A stretch of DNA of 64,000 nucleotides from DATJLY01 sp035532935 (GTDB taxonomy: Bacteria > Pseudomonadota > Alphaproteobacteria > ATCC43930 > CGMCC-115725), in contig DATKQE010000030.1 of NCBI GenBank assembly GCA_035532935.1, positions 5,329-69,328 on the forward strand. The letters are read 5' to 3'. Shown piece after piece: positions 25,960 to 34,189 of this stretch. The notes beneath the pieces are model-generated. The model did no database searches and was not told the DNA's origin. It saw nothing but the letters and a program-made list of their open reading frames with translations. Position numbers and translations under genes: made by a program. Each line of letters starts with the position of its first letter. Position 1 is the stretch's first letter.

Positions 25960-27093
25960 TCAGAGGTGATGGCCGTGCCGCGTCGCCTTGGCGTGCAGGT
26001 AGCGCTCGTTATGGGCGTTGGCGGGGAAGACGTGCGGGACGCGCTCGACCACGGCGATGCCGCAGCGCGTCAGCGCCGCGACCTTGTCGGGGTTGTTGGT
26101 CATGAGCCGCACCCGCGTGGCGCCGAGCTGACGCAGCATCTCGGCCGCCGGCAGATAGACGCGCTCGTCAGCATCGAACCCCAATTGCTCGTTGGCGTCG
26201 AAGGTATCGAGCCCGGCATCCTGCAGGTTGTACGCGCGCAGCTTGTTGACGAGGCCGATGCCGCGTCCCTCCTGCGCGAGATAGAGCAGGATCCCGCTGC
26301 CGGCGCGCGCGATTTCAGCGATGGCGCCGCGCAACTGCGCGCCGCAGTCGCAGCGCAGGCTGCCGAGCAGATCGCCGGTGAAGCATTCGGAATGGAGCCG
26401 CACCAGCACGGGCTGCGCCGGATCGGGTTCGCCGATGACGATGGCGATGTGGCCCATGCCGCCGTCGCCGGGACGAAAGGCGATGATGCGGGTGTTCTCG
26501 GCCTGCTCGAGCGGCACCTTCGCCTCGGCCACCGGGCGCAGCGACTGCGCCGCTTCCCGCTGATAGGCCATGATGTCGGCCGAGCGCACTGCGTGAATGC
26601 CGTCGGCGGCGAGTTCGGCCGCGACCCGGTCGGTGATCCGGCCCAGCATCGCCGCCGGCAACAGGCGGGCGAGCTTGGTCAGTTCGACCGCAGCATCGCC
26701 CGCCGCCTGGGGCAGCATGGCGGGGCCGGTCTCGACCGGCGCGCCCGCGGCGGCGGCGGGATCGGCCAGGTCGCGCAGGAACTCGACCTCGCTGCCTTCG
26801 GGGATAGGAATGAGGACGCTGCCGCCGGGACCGCTCGGCGCCGGCGCCCAACCCAGCAGCGCCGCCCGTCGCCGTGTCAACGCGAGCACGAGCTTTCGCC
26901 CGGTGAGCCGCGCCAATCGCGCCAGATCCTCGGAGGTGAGCGTCTCGGCAGCCTGGAGCACGATGCGGTCGCCGTCATGGACCAGCACCACCAGCTCGCC
27001 GCGGCGCAGATCGGCGATGGCATGATCGACCTGGCGCAAGAGGCGCGGGCGCGCCGCTTCGGCGGCGGTATCGGCCAAGGAATTCACCGGCAT
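25960..27093 (-). CDS. ribA: GTP cyclohydrolase II with degenerate RibB-like N-terminus
   Basis: 377 residues. The C-terminal half is a textbook GTP cyclohydrolase II: VRLHSECFTGDLLGSLRCDC holds the three zinc cysteines, followed by LAQEGRGIGLVNKLRAYNLQ, DANEQLGFDADER and RLMTNNPDKV. It converts GTP to the diaminopyrimidine riboside phosphate that starts riboflavin synthesis. The N-terminal part (about 20-190) resembles the start of DHBP synthase RibB (VDHAIADLRRGELVVLVHDG), but the acidic DRENEGD active-site motif is absent, so that activity is probably lost. Its start lies inside the preceding phosphatidyltransferase gene. No other riboflavin core genes (ribE, ribH) are nearby. Confidence 0.92.
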   Translation of the reverse strand: MPVNSLADTAAEAARPRLLRQVDHAIADLRRGELVVLVHDGDRIVLQAAETLTSEDLARLARLTGRKLVLALTRRRAALLGWAPAPSGPGGSVLIPIPEGSEVEFLRDLADPAAAAGAPVETGPAMLPQAAGDAAVELTKLARLLPAAMLGRITDRVAAELAADGIHAVRSADIMAYQREAAQSLRPVAEAKVPLEQAENTRIIAFRPGDGGMGHIAIVIGEPDPAQPVLVRLHSECFTGDLLGSLRCDCGAQLRGAIAEIARAGSGILLYLAQEGRGIGLVNKLRAYNLQDAGLDTFDANEQLGFDADERVYLPAAEMLRQLGATRVRLMTNNPDKVAALTRCGIAVVERVPHVFPANAHNERYLHAKATRHGHHL

Positions 27094-27859
27094 GGGACGC
27101 CATTATAGGGGAACCGCGCCCGCCCGAAAGCAGGACGACGCAATCCCGCGCGAACGATGCCGCCAGCAGCGCCAGCCCGGCCGCGCACAGCTCTTGCCCG
27201 GCCCAGGCCGGCACCGCCGGCGCAAGCGCGAGAATGAGAATGGTGGTCTGGGCGACGCAGACGACCTTGCGCCGCCGGCGCGGCGGCAGCGGCGCGGCAA
27301 GCGCCGGAACGACCCGGCCGCACGCGACGAAGACATAGCGCATCGCCCCGCTCAGCAGCACGAAGGCGGCGGCCTGATGCGCGGCCAGCACCAGGAGTGA
27401 CAGCGCCAGCACCAGGAGCGCGTCGGTCTCCATGTCGAAGCGGGCCCCGAAATCGCTGGCAAGGCCGCGTCGGCGCGCGAGCCAGCCATCGACGCCATCG
27501 GCGGCGAGCGCGGCCGCGGCCAGCGCGACCAGCACCCAGCGCAAGCCGAGCGAAAACGCCGCCCCGTCGAGCGCCGCCTCGCCCCACACGCCGAACAGCA
27601 GCGCCACCGCCGCCGCCCGCGCCGCGGTCACGGCATTGGCGGCGCCGAAGCGGCGGTGCGGGGCATGGCGGCCGAGGCCGCGCAGCGCGACCACCGCGAT
27701 CATGGCATAAAGCGCGAGCGCCAGCGTCCGGCCCGGCCAGCCCAGCGGCAGCACCGCCGCGATCAGGCCCGCGCCGAGAAGCGCCAGTTGCGCCGCTGCG
27801 CCATGGCGCAGCGGCGACGCCGCAGAATCGTCTATGCCTCCGAGCCCGGAATGACGCAT
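26975..27859 (-). CDS. CDP-alcohol phosphatidyltransferase family membrane enzyme
   Basis: 294 residues, mostly hydrophobic with about six membrane segments. The family signature is complete: DGVDGWLARRRGLASDFGAR with FDMETD, i.e. DxxDGxxAR-x8-GxxxDxxxD, the metal-binding active site. These enzymes join an alcohol to a CDP-activated lipid or polyol at the membrane. The alcohol is unknown. The last 40 codons or so overlap the start of ribA by 119 bases in another frame, and that tail (RYRRRSGAPAPLAPGRSCHR) looks non-native, so the functional protein probably ends near FARDCVVLLSGG. It diverges from the RibD-like gene across 66 bases. Confidence 0.85.
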   Translation of the reverse strand: MRHSGLGGIDDSAASPLRHGAAAQLALLGAGLIAAVLPLGWPGRTLALALYAMIAVVALRGLGRHAPHRRFGAANAVTAARAAAVALLFGVWGEAALDGAAFSLGLRWVLVALAAAALAADGVDGWLARRRGLASDFGARFDMETDALLVLALSLLVLAAHQAAAFVLLSGAMRYVFVACGRVVPALAAPLPPRRRRKVVCVAQTTILILALAPAVPAWAGQELCAAGLALLAASFARDCVVLLSGGRGSPIMASHAGEFLGRYRRRSGAPAPLAPGRSCHRRSAPRRAGGAGP

Positions 27860-27925
27860 AACGGCCGCCGCGAGACGAGAATGGCAGCGCCATTCATATC
27901 AGGGGACAGGGGAGACGGCCATCAC

Positions 27926-28744
27926 ATGACCGAGCCGGGCGGCCGGGCGCGGACGACGCTTGCCGAGGCGGAGGCCTTGGCTTGGCACGCGCTGCTCGCC
28001 TGGCGCCGCGGCGGCAGCCGCACCGCGCTGGCCGCGGCCCGGCCGGCGGCGCGCGGGGCGGCAGCGCTGTTTGCGCTCTATGCGCCGCTCATCGACATGC
28101 CACCCGATCGCCCGTTCGCGGTGGCGCATCTGGCGCAGAGCCTCGATGGCCGGATCGCGACCGCGAGCGGCGCCTCGCGCTGGCTCTCGGGCGAGACCGA
28201 TCTGCTCCATACCCATCGCCTGCGTGCACTGGTCGATGCGGTCGTGGTCGGCGCGCGGACGGTGCTGCATGACGATCCGCAGCTCACCGTGCGGCACTGC
28301 CCCGGCGCGCATCCGGTGCGGGTGGTGATCGATGCCGAACGGCGGCTGTCGCCGCGCCACCGCGTCTTTCGCGACGGCGCCGCGCCGACGCTGCTGATCG
28401 CCGCCGATGACCGCGCCCGCCCCGGGGATCGCCACGGCGCGGCGGAGATTCTGCCGCTGCCGCGCGCGGCGTCCGGCTTCGATCCCGTGGCCCTGCGCCG
28501 GGCACTGGCGCAGCGCGGGCTCAACCGGCTCCTGATCGAAGGCGGCGGCATCACCATTTCGCACTTCGTCGCCGCGCGCGCGCTCGACCGGCTGCATCTC
28601 ACCATCGCGCCGGTGCTGCTGGGTTCGGGACGGCCAAGCTTGCTGCTGCAAGAAATTGCCGAGCCGCGGCTCGGCCTGCGCCCGCGCATCCGCCGCATGG
28701 CGCTGGGCGAGGACGTGTTGTTCGAGTGCATCTTCGATGCTTGA
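27926..28744 (+). CDS. RibD C-terminal-type pyrimidine reductase (dihydrofolate reductase fold)
   Basis: 272 residues from ATG 27926. The core (from about residue 65) matches the RibD reductase domain: PFAVAHLAQSLDGRIATASG, LRALVDAVVVGARTVLHDDP, RLLIEGGGITISHFVAARAL and LTIAPVLLGSGRPS. The zinc deaminase domain of normal RibD is missing. RibD_C enzymes reduce the ribosyl group of the aminopyrimidine made from the GTP cyclohydrolase II product. Its presence opposite a GTP cyclohydrolase II suggests the two act in sequence. The stop overlaps the next gene's start by eight bases. Confidence 0.88.
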   Translation: MTEPGGRARTTLAEAEALAWHALLAWRRGGSRTALAAARPAARGAAALFALYAPLIDMPPDRPFAVAHLAQSLDGRIATASGASRWLSGETDLLHTHRLRALVDAVVVGARTVLHDDPQLTVRHCPGAHPVRVVIDAERRLSPRHRVFRDGAAPTLLIAADDRARPGDRHGAAEILPLPRAASGFDPVALRRALAQRGLNRLLIEGGGITISHFVAARALDRLHLTIAPVLLGSGRPSLLLQEIAEPRLGLRPRIRRMALGEDVLFECIFDA

Positions 28745-29708
28745 GGCGCGAGCGTTCTGGCTCGCCGCGCCGGGGCGGGGCGAGATCCGCGCCGAAGCGC
28801 TGTCGTCGCCGGACGCGGGCGAGGCGCTGGTGCGGACGCGGGTGAGCGCCGTCAGCCGCGGCACCGAGGCACTGGTGTTTCAGGGGTGCGTGCCGCCGAG
28901 CCAGCATCGCGCAATGCGCTGCCCGTTCCAGGCGGGCGAATTCCCGGCGCCGGTCAAGTACGGCTATGCCTGCGTCGGCGTGGTCGAGGCAGGGCCGCAA
29001 GCGCTGACCGGCCGGCGCGTCTTCTGCCTGCACCCGCATCAGGACCGTTTCGTCGTGCCGGCGGACGCGCTTCGGCCGGTGCCGGAGGGCGTGAGCGACG
29101 TGCGCGCGGCGCTCGCCGCCAACATGGAGACCGCGGTGAACGCGCTGTGGGATGGTGCGCCGCGGATCGGCGACCGCATCGCCGTCATCGGCGCGGGCGT
29201 CGTCGGCTGCCTCGTCGCCGCGCTCGCCGCGCGGTTGCCGGGCGCGCGCGTCACCCTCGTCGACGTGAACCCGGCGCGCGCCTCCGTCGCGGCGGCGCTC
29301 GGCTGCGACTTCACACTGCCGGGAGCGGCCGAGCCCGGCGCGGATCTGGTGTTTCACGCGAGCGGCGCGCCCGCGGGGCTCGCGACCTGCCTCGGCATCG
29401 CCGGCTTCGAGGCGCGCATCGTCGAGTTGAGCTGGTACGGCGACCGCGGCGTGGCAGCACCGCTGGGCGAGGATTTTCATGTGCGCCGCCTCGCGCTCGT
29501 CTCATCGCAGGTGGGCGCGGTGGCCGCAGCGCAGCGCGCGCGCTGGAGCCGGACGCGGCGGCTCGATCTCGCGCTCGCGCTGCTGGCCGATCCGGTGTTC
29601 GACCGCCTCGTCACCGGGACCTGCACGCTCGCCGATCTGCCCGCGACCCTGGCCCGCCTCGCCGCGGCGCCGGGCGACGCGCTGTGCCAGATCGTGCGCT
29701 ACGATTGA
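28737..29708 (+). CDS. Medium-chain (zinc-type) alcohol dehydrogenase family protein
   Basis: 323 residues from ATG 28737, overlapping the RibD-like stop by eight bases. The N-terminal catalytic domain has SAVSRGTEALVFQGCVPPSQ and FPAPVKYGYACVGVVEAGP. The nucleotide-binding fold has AVIGAGVVGCLVAALAAR and the acidic VTLVDVNPARA, indicating NAD preference. The canonical catalytic Cys at the first zinc site is not where expected, so zinc dependence is uncertain. Related proteins appear in natural-product and bacteriochlorophyll loci. Here it probably oxidises or reduces an intermediate of the GTP-derived pathway proposed for this operon. Confidence 0.82.
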   Translation: MLEARAFWLAAPGRGEIRAEALSSPDAGEALVRTRVSAVSRGTEALVFQGCVPPSQHRAMRCPFQAGEFPAPVKYGYACVGVVEAGPQALTGRRVFCLHPHQDRFVVPADALRPVPEGVSDVRAALAANMETAVNALWDGAPRIGDRIAVIGAGVVGCLVAALAARLPGARVTLVDVNPARASVAAALGCDFTLPGAAEPGADLVFHASGAPAGLATCLGIAGFEARIVELSWYGDRGVAAPLGEDFHVRRLALVSSQVGAVAAAQRARWSRTRRLDLALALLADPVFDRLVTGTCTLADLPATLARLAAAPGDALCQIVRYD

Positions 29709-29718
29709 CGAGGACGCC

Positions 29719-30123
29719 ATGTACAGCATCGCCGTCGGCGGCCATTTCATGATCGCGCACAGTTTCGTCGGCGAGGCCTTCGGACCGGCGCAACAGCTTC
29801 ACGGCGCGACCTATGCCGTCGAGATGGAGGTGCGGCGCGCGACGCTCGACGGCAGCGGGCTCGTCTGCGACATCGCGCTCGCCAAGAAGCTGCTCGACGA
29901 GGTGCTCGGTGCGCTCGACTACCGCAATCTCGATGATGTCGCCGAGTTCCGCGGCCGCAACACCACGACCGAGTTTCTGGCCGGCGAGATCTTCCGTCGC
30001 CTGATGCCGCGGATCGCCGCCGGGGCGCTGGGGCCGGGCACAGCGGGCACGCTCGCGCGCCTGCGCGTCGTGCTGCGGGAATCGCCGATCGCGTGGGCCG
30101 CATTCGAGGGCGAACTCGCGTGA
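29719..30123 (+). CDS. Divergent 6-pyruvoyl-tetrahydropterin synthase / QueD-like protein
   Basis: 134 residues, the family length. It aligns with E. coli QueD through FMIAHSF, QQLHGATYAVEMEV, VCDIALAKKLLDEVLGALDY, NTTTEFLAGEIFRRLMP and the final RES (Glu121). Key residues differ. The third zinc ligand is Ala30 (HGH in QueD becomes HGA; His14 and His28 remain). The catalytic Cys position is Ala24, and the His of the LDHH motif is Tyr68. It therefore probably binds a pterin or pyrimidine but not with standard chemistry. It sits 10 bases after the dehydrogenase and overlaps the glycosyltransferase start. Confidence 0.82.
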   Translation: MYSIAVGGHFMIAHSFVGEAFGPAQQLHGATYAVEMEVRRATLDGSGLVCDIALAKKLLDEVLGALDYRNLDDVAEFRGRNTTTEFLAGEIFRRLMPRIAAGALGPGTAGTLARLRVVLRESPIAWAAFEGELA

Positions 30124-31172
30124 GGCAGCTCGCGTTCCTGATTCCCGGCTCGATCCGGCAGCTCACCGGCGGCTATCTCTATGCGCGCCGCCTCGTCGAG
30201 GGCTTGGGCGCACGGGGCATCGGCGTGAGCGTGATGGAATTGGCGGGGCAGTTTCCCGCCGCCGATGCCGAGGCGCGCGCCGCCTGTGAGGCCGCGCTCG
30301 AGGCGCTCGAGGACGGCGCCGTCACGGTGATCGACGGGCTCGCGCTGGCAGGCTGTGCGGATGGCCTCGAACGCGCGGCGCGGCGGTTGCGGCTCATCGC
30401 GCTCATCCATCATCCGCTCGCCGCCGAGACCGGGATCGGCGCCGAGGAAGCTGCGCGCTTCGCCGCGCTCGAGGCGCGGCTCTTGCCGCTGCCGGCCGGC
30501 GTGATCTGCCCGAGCGCTTGCACCGCCGCTGCGGTTGCCGCCTATGGCGTCGCCGCTTCGCGCATCGCCATCGCCCCGCCGGGAACGATGAAGCCGGCGC
30601 AGCCGCCGGTCCGCGCCACCGACGGCGCGTGCCGGCTGCTGACGGTCGCGACGGTGACGCCGCGCAAGGGCCACGACGTGCTGATATCGGCCTTGGCACG
30701 GCTCGGCGAGCGGCGCTGGCGGCTTCGTCTCGTCGGCAGCCTGACACGCGATCCGGCCACGGCCATTGCCCTGCGCACGACCATCGCCGCGTTGCGCTTC
30801 GGGGAACGGGTGTCGCTCGAAGGCGAATGGCCGCACGAGCGGCTCGCCGCCGCCTATGCTTCGTCGGACGTGTTCGTGCTCGCCTCGCATCACGAGGGCT
30901 ACGGCATGGCGTTTGCCGAGGCGCTGGCGTTCGGTCTGCCGGTCGCCGCCACCACCGCCGGCGCCATCCCGGGCACGGTACCGGCGTGCGCGGGGCTGCT
31001 GGTGCCGCCGGGCGACGCCATGGCGCTGGCCGCGGCGCTGGCGCGGCTCATCGACGACGCGCCGCTGCGCGTGCGGCTCGCCGCCGGCGCGGCGGCAGCG
31101 GGCGCGGCGCTCCCGGATTGGAACCAGGCGGTGCAGGGCTGGCTCGATGCCGCCCGGCGACTGATCGGATGA
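30120..31172 (+). CDS. Glycosyltransferase, GT4-like
   Basis: 350 residues. The start is GTG 30120, overlapping the preceding stop by four bases. It is a GT-B fold retaining glycosyltransferase. The N-terminal half begins LAFLIPGSIRQLTGGYLYAR with the acceptor-side glycine loop. The C-terminal half has LLTVATVTPRKGHDVLISAL, YASSDVFVLASHHEGYGMAF and the EGYGMAFAE (Ex7E) nucleotide-sugar motif. It is unlike the lipopolysaccharide gene clusters where GT4 enzymes usually occur. Here it is locked into an operon of GTP-derived cofactor-like enzymes, so its acceptor may be the product of that pathway. Confidence 0.88.
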   Translation: MRQLAFLIPGSIRQLTGGYLYARRLVEGLGARGIGVSVMELAGQFPAADAEARAACEAALEALEDGAVTVIDGLALAGCADGLERAARRLRLIALIHHPLAAETGIGAEEAARFAALEARLLPLPAGVICPSACTAAAVAAYGVAASRIAIAPPGTMKPAQPPVRATDGACRLLTVATVTPRKGHDVLISALARLGERRWRLRLVGSLTRDPATAIALRTTIAALRFGERVSLEGEWPHERLAAAYASSDVFVLASHHEGYGMAFAEALAFGLPVAATTAGAIPGTVPACAGLLVPPGDAMALAAALARLIDDAPLRVRLAAGAAAAGAALPDWNQAVQGWLDAARRLIG

Positions 31173-32047
31173 GCCGCCGCTTTGCCGCCGAATGGTTGGC
31201 GTTGCGCGAACCCGCCGATGCCGCCGCGCGGGCGCGCTCGCCCGGGTCCGCCGCCTTGGCGCGGCGCTTTGCCGCAGCCCTGCCACGTCCGGCCCGGATC
31301 ATCGACCTGGGTGCCGGAACCGGCGCCAATGCGCGTGCGCTCGCTCCGACAATCGGCGGCGACCAGGAATGGTGGCTCGTGGACTCCGATCCGGCGCTTG
31401 GGGCCGTCCCGGTCACTTTCCCCGCCGCCGCAGGCGGTTGCCGGCAATGCCGCCGCCTTGCGCTCGATCTCGGCGCGGACTGGGACCGGATCGCCGCGAT
31501 GCCGGCGGATGGCGTCACCTGTTCCGCCTTTCTCGATCTGGCCTCGGCACCCTGGCTGGAACGGCTCGCCGCCTGGCTGGCCGAGCGGGAGTTGCCGTTT
31601 CTCGCGGCGCTCAGCGTCGATGGGCGGCGGCAGTGGTCGCCGCCGGCGCCCGAGGACGCGGCAGTGCAGGCCGCCTTCCGCCGCCATCAGGGGCGCGATA
31701 AGGGACTGGGGCCGGCGCTGGGCGACATGGCGGCGACCGTGATCGGGGACCGGCTTCGCACCCGCGGCTTTGCCGTGACCACCGCGGCCAGCGATTGGCG
31801 CCTCGGCCGCGCGGACGCTACGCTGCTCGCGGCGCTGGCCGCGGGCGAAGCCAAAGCGGCAGCGAAAGCGGTGCCCGACCGGTCCACAGCCATTGCCGCC
31901 TGGCGGGCGCGGCGGCTGAACGAGGCGGCAGCGGGAACGCTTTCCGTCACCATCGGGCATTGCGACGTACTGGCGCTGCCACCCCGAATTTGCGAAAAGG
32001 GGCCAGCAACGCACAGCGGGGAGGCACCGCCGGCGGACCGCCTATAA
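31169..32047 (+). CDS. Class I SAM-dependent methyltransferase
   Basis: 292 residues from ATG 31169, overlapping the glycosyltransferase stop (ATGA). SAM motif I is ARIIDLGAGTGANARALAPT, with the acidic loop WWLVDSDPALGAVP and motif IV region GVTCSAFLDLASAPWLERLA. The C-terminal 60 residues are Ala-rich. It is the last gene of the tightly coupled plus-strand operon and probably methylates its small-molecule product. Acceptor unknown; no similarity to UbiG, MenG or rRNA methyltransferases stands out. Confidence 0.82.
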   Translation: MSRRFAAEWLALREPADAAARARSPGSAALARRFAAALPRPARIIDLGAGTGANARALAPTIGGDQEWWLVDSDPALGAVPVTFPAAAGGCRQCRRLALDLGADWDRIAAMPADGVTCSAFLDLASAPWLERLAAWLAERELPFLAALSVDGRRQWSPPAPEDAAVQAAFRRHQGRDKGLGPALGDMAATVIGDRLRTRGFAVTTAASDWRLGRADATLLAALAAGEAKAAAKAVPDRSTAIAAWRARRLNEAAAGTLSVTIGHCDVLALPPRICEKGPATHSGEAPPADRL

Positions 32048-32079
32048 GGGGTGGGCAGGGATCACGGAGACAGAACGGC

Positions 32080-32769
32080 ATGAGCGCCGGGCGAAGAATC
32101 CTCATTGTCGACGACGACCCGGCCTTGCGCCAGTCGCTCGCCGAGCAGCTTCAGCTCCATGAGGAGTTCGCGACCGACGCGGCGGCGACGGCGGGTGAGG
32201 TGCTCGAGTTCGTCAAATCCCATCATTACGACGCCATTCTCCTCGATGTCGGGCTCCCTGACATGGACGGGCGCGAGCTGTGCCGGCTGATGCGGCGCAA
32301 CGGCGTGCGCGCGCCGATCCTGATGCTGACCGCCGCCGACGGCGACGCCGACGCGATATTGGGGCTCGATTCCGGCGCCAACGACTACATCACCAAGCCG
32401 TTCCGCCTCAACGTGCTGCTCGCGCGCTTGCGGGCGCAACTGCGTCAGCACGAGCAGTCCGAGGACGCGGTCCTCAACATCGGCCCCTACAGTTTCCGTC
32501 CCGGCGCGAAGATTCTGGTCGACGAGAGCGCGCGCAAGAAGGTGCGGCTCACCGAGAAGGAGACCGCTATCCTCAAATATCTCTATCGCGCCGGCCACCG
32601 CATCATCGGCCGCGACGTGCTTCTCAACGAGGTCTGGGGCTATAATTCGGGCGTCACCACCCATACGCTCGAGACCCACGTCTATCGCCTGCGCCAGAAG
32701 ATCGAGCGCGACCCGGCCAAGGCGGAGATCCTCGTCACCGAGCCCGGCGGCTACCGGCTGGTGCCGTAG
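32080..32769 (+). CDS. OmpR-family response regulator
   Basis: 229 residues. The receiver domain (1-120) has the acidic pair at VDDDPA, the phospho-acceptor Asp56 in ILLDVGLPDMDG, Thr in MLTAAD and Lys106 in YITKPF. The winged-helix DNA-binding domain (about 130-229) has LTEKETAILKYLYRAGHRII, then SGVTTHTLETHVYRLRQKIE and GYRLVP. No histidine kinase is adjacent, so it is an orphan in this window. It lies 32 bases after the methyltransferase and could be co-transcribed, but its long-range targets are unknown. Confidence 0.93.
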   Translation: MSAGRRILIVDDDPALRQSLAEQLQLHEEFATDAAATAGEVLEFVKSHHYDAILLDVGLPDMDGRELCRLMRRNGVRAPILMLTAADGDADAILGLDSGANDYITKPFRLNVLLARLRAQLRQHEQSEDAVLNIGPYSFRPGAKILVDESARKKVRLTEKETAILKYLYRAGHRIIGRDVLLNEVWGYNSGVTTHTLETHVYRLRQKIERDPAKAEILVTEPGGYRLVP

Positions 32770-32779
32770 CCGCTGCGCG

Positions 32780-34189
32780 TCAAGCGGCGGCGGCCTTGAG
32801 CGCGGGATAGCGGGCCAGCAGCCCGGCGCATTCCGCCATTTCCTCGGCACTGTTGAACGTGGGAACGCCGGCTTCCTCCAACGCGGCGAACCATTCCGCC
32901 TTGCCGGGGAGCGTTCCCATCATGCTGTGGAGATAGGGGATGGGAACGCCGGGCGCGAGCGCGGCGAGGCGCCGGATGATGGGCGCGGCATCGACCATGA
33001 ACGGCACGACGTGGATGCCGAGAATGGCGTCGAACGCGCCCGCGCCCTCGCGCATGACGGTCTCGAGCGTCCGGCCGAAGCGGTCCTCGCGCGCATCGGC
33101 CAGGAGATCGACCGGGTTGGCGACCGCGGCCTCCGGCGGCAGGTCGGCCGTGAGCCGCGCCGCCATCGCCACCGGCAGCGGCGGCAGCTCGAGCCCCTGC
33201 GCCGCCGCTTCGTCGGTCGCCATCACGCCGGGCCCGCCCGAATTCGACAGCAGGAACACGCGCCGGCCGATCCCGTGCGGGAACGCGCCGAAGCCTTTGG
33301 CCGCGAGCAGCAGCTGGCGCAGGCTGGTGACGCGCAGCAGCGCCGCGGCGGATGCGAATTCCGTCGCCGCGTCCTCCGCCATCGCCGCCGCCCCGGTGTG
33401 CCGCCGCGCAGCGCCCGCCCCGGAAGCGGTGCGCCCGCCGATCAACGCCACCACCGGCTTGGCGGCGGCGACGCGCCGTGCGATCGCGGTGAAGCGCGCC
33501 ACGTCATCGACGCTCTCGATGTAAAGCAGCACCGCCGAGGTGCCGCGGTCGCCGCCCAGATGCTCGAGATAATCGGCGACGCCCAACTGCGCCGCGTTTC
33601 CCACCGACACGACCGTGCCGAGGGGAATGGCGAGCCGGTGCGCGGCGGCGATCAGCTCCTCGCCCAGCGCTCCCGACTGGGTGATGAAGGCGCAGGCGCC
33701 GTGGCGGTTGGGCCCGGGCGGCAGGTCGCGCAGGAACGTCGCGGCAAACCGCGTGCGCGCGCCGAGATGAATGATGCCGGCGCAATTCGGGCCGACGATG
33801 GTGAGGCCGTGCGCGGCGATGAGGCGGCGCAGCGCCTCGTCGCGCACGCGCCCTTCCTCGCCCGCCTCGGCAAACCCGCCCGGCAGGATGACGAGATGGC
33901 GATGGCCGCTCGCCGCGGCCTCGCGGACGGCGTCGAGAATGAGGTCGGGACGGATCGCGATCACGACCACGTCGGCGGGATCGTTGAGCTCGGCGAGGCT
34001 GCGGCGCACCGGCAGGCCGAACATGGTGCCGCCGCGCGGATTGACCGGAACGATCGTGCCGGCGAAGCCCGAGATGCGCAGCATCTGAAGCACCGCGCCG
34101 CCGGTCGAGCCGGGCCGGTCGCCCGCACCCACCACCGCAACGCTCGCCGGCGCGAAGAACGGCGCCAGCGAGCGCCGCCCTTCAGCCAT
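32780..34189 (-). CDS. CoA-binding, acyl-CoA synthetase (NDP-forming) alpha-like protein
   Basis: 469 residues. The N-terminal CoA-binding domain has APASVAVVGAGDRPGSTGGA, then NPRGGTMFGLPVRRSLAEL. Two succinyl-CoA-ligase-like flavodoxin folds follow (ITQSGALGEELIAAAHR, VGNAAQLGVADYLEHLGGD). The active-site His region appears as RHTGAAAMAED, where most ADP-forming synthetases have SHTGALA. The ATP-grasp beta domain is absent and not encoded next door, so it may be incomplete or work with a distant subunit. It overlaps the stop of xth by eight bases and follows it on the minus strand. Confidence 0.82.
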   Translation of the reverse strand: MAEGRRSLAPFFAPASVAVVGAGDRPGSTGGAVLQMLRISGFAGTIVPVNPRGGTMFGLPVRRSLAELNDPADVVVIAIRPDLILDAVREAAASGHRHLVILPGGFAEAGEEGRVRDEALRRLIAAHGLTIVGPNCAGIIHLGARTRFAATFLRDLPPGPNRHGACAFITQSGALGEELIAAAHRLAIPLGTVVSVGNAAQLGVADYLEHLGGDRGTSAVLLYIESVDDVARFTAIARRVAAAKPVVALIGGRTASGAGAARRHTGAAAMAEDAATEFASAAALLRVTSLRQLLLAAKGFGAFPHGIGRRVFLLSNSGGPGVMATDEAAAQGLELPPLPVAMAARLTADLPPEAAVANPVDLLADAREDRFGRTLETVMREGAGAFDAILGIHVVPFMVDAAPIIRRLAALAPGVPIPYLHSMMGTLPGKAEWFAALEEAGVPTFNSAEEMAECAGLLARYPALKAAAA

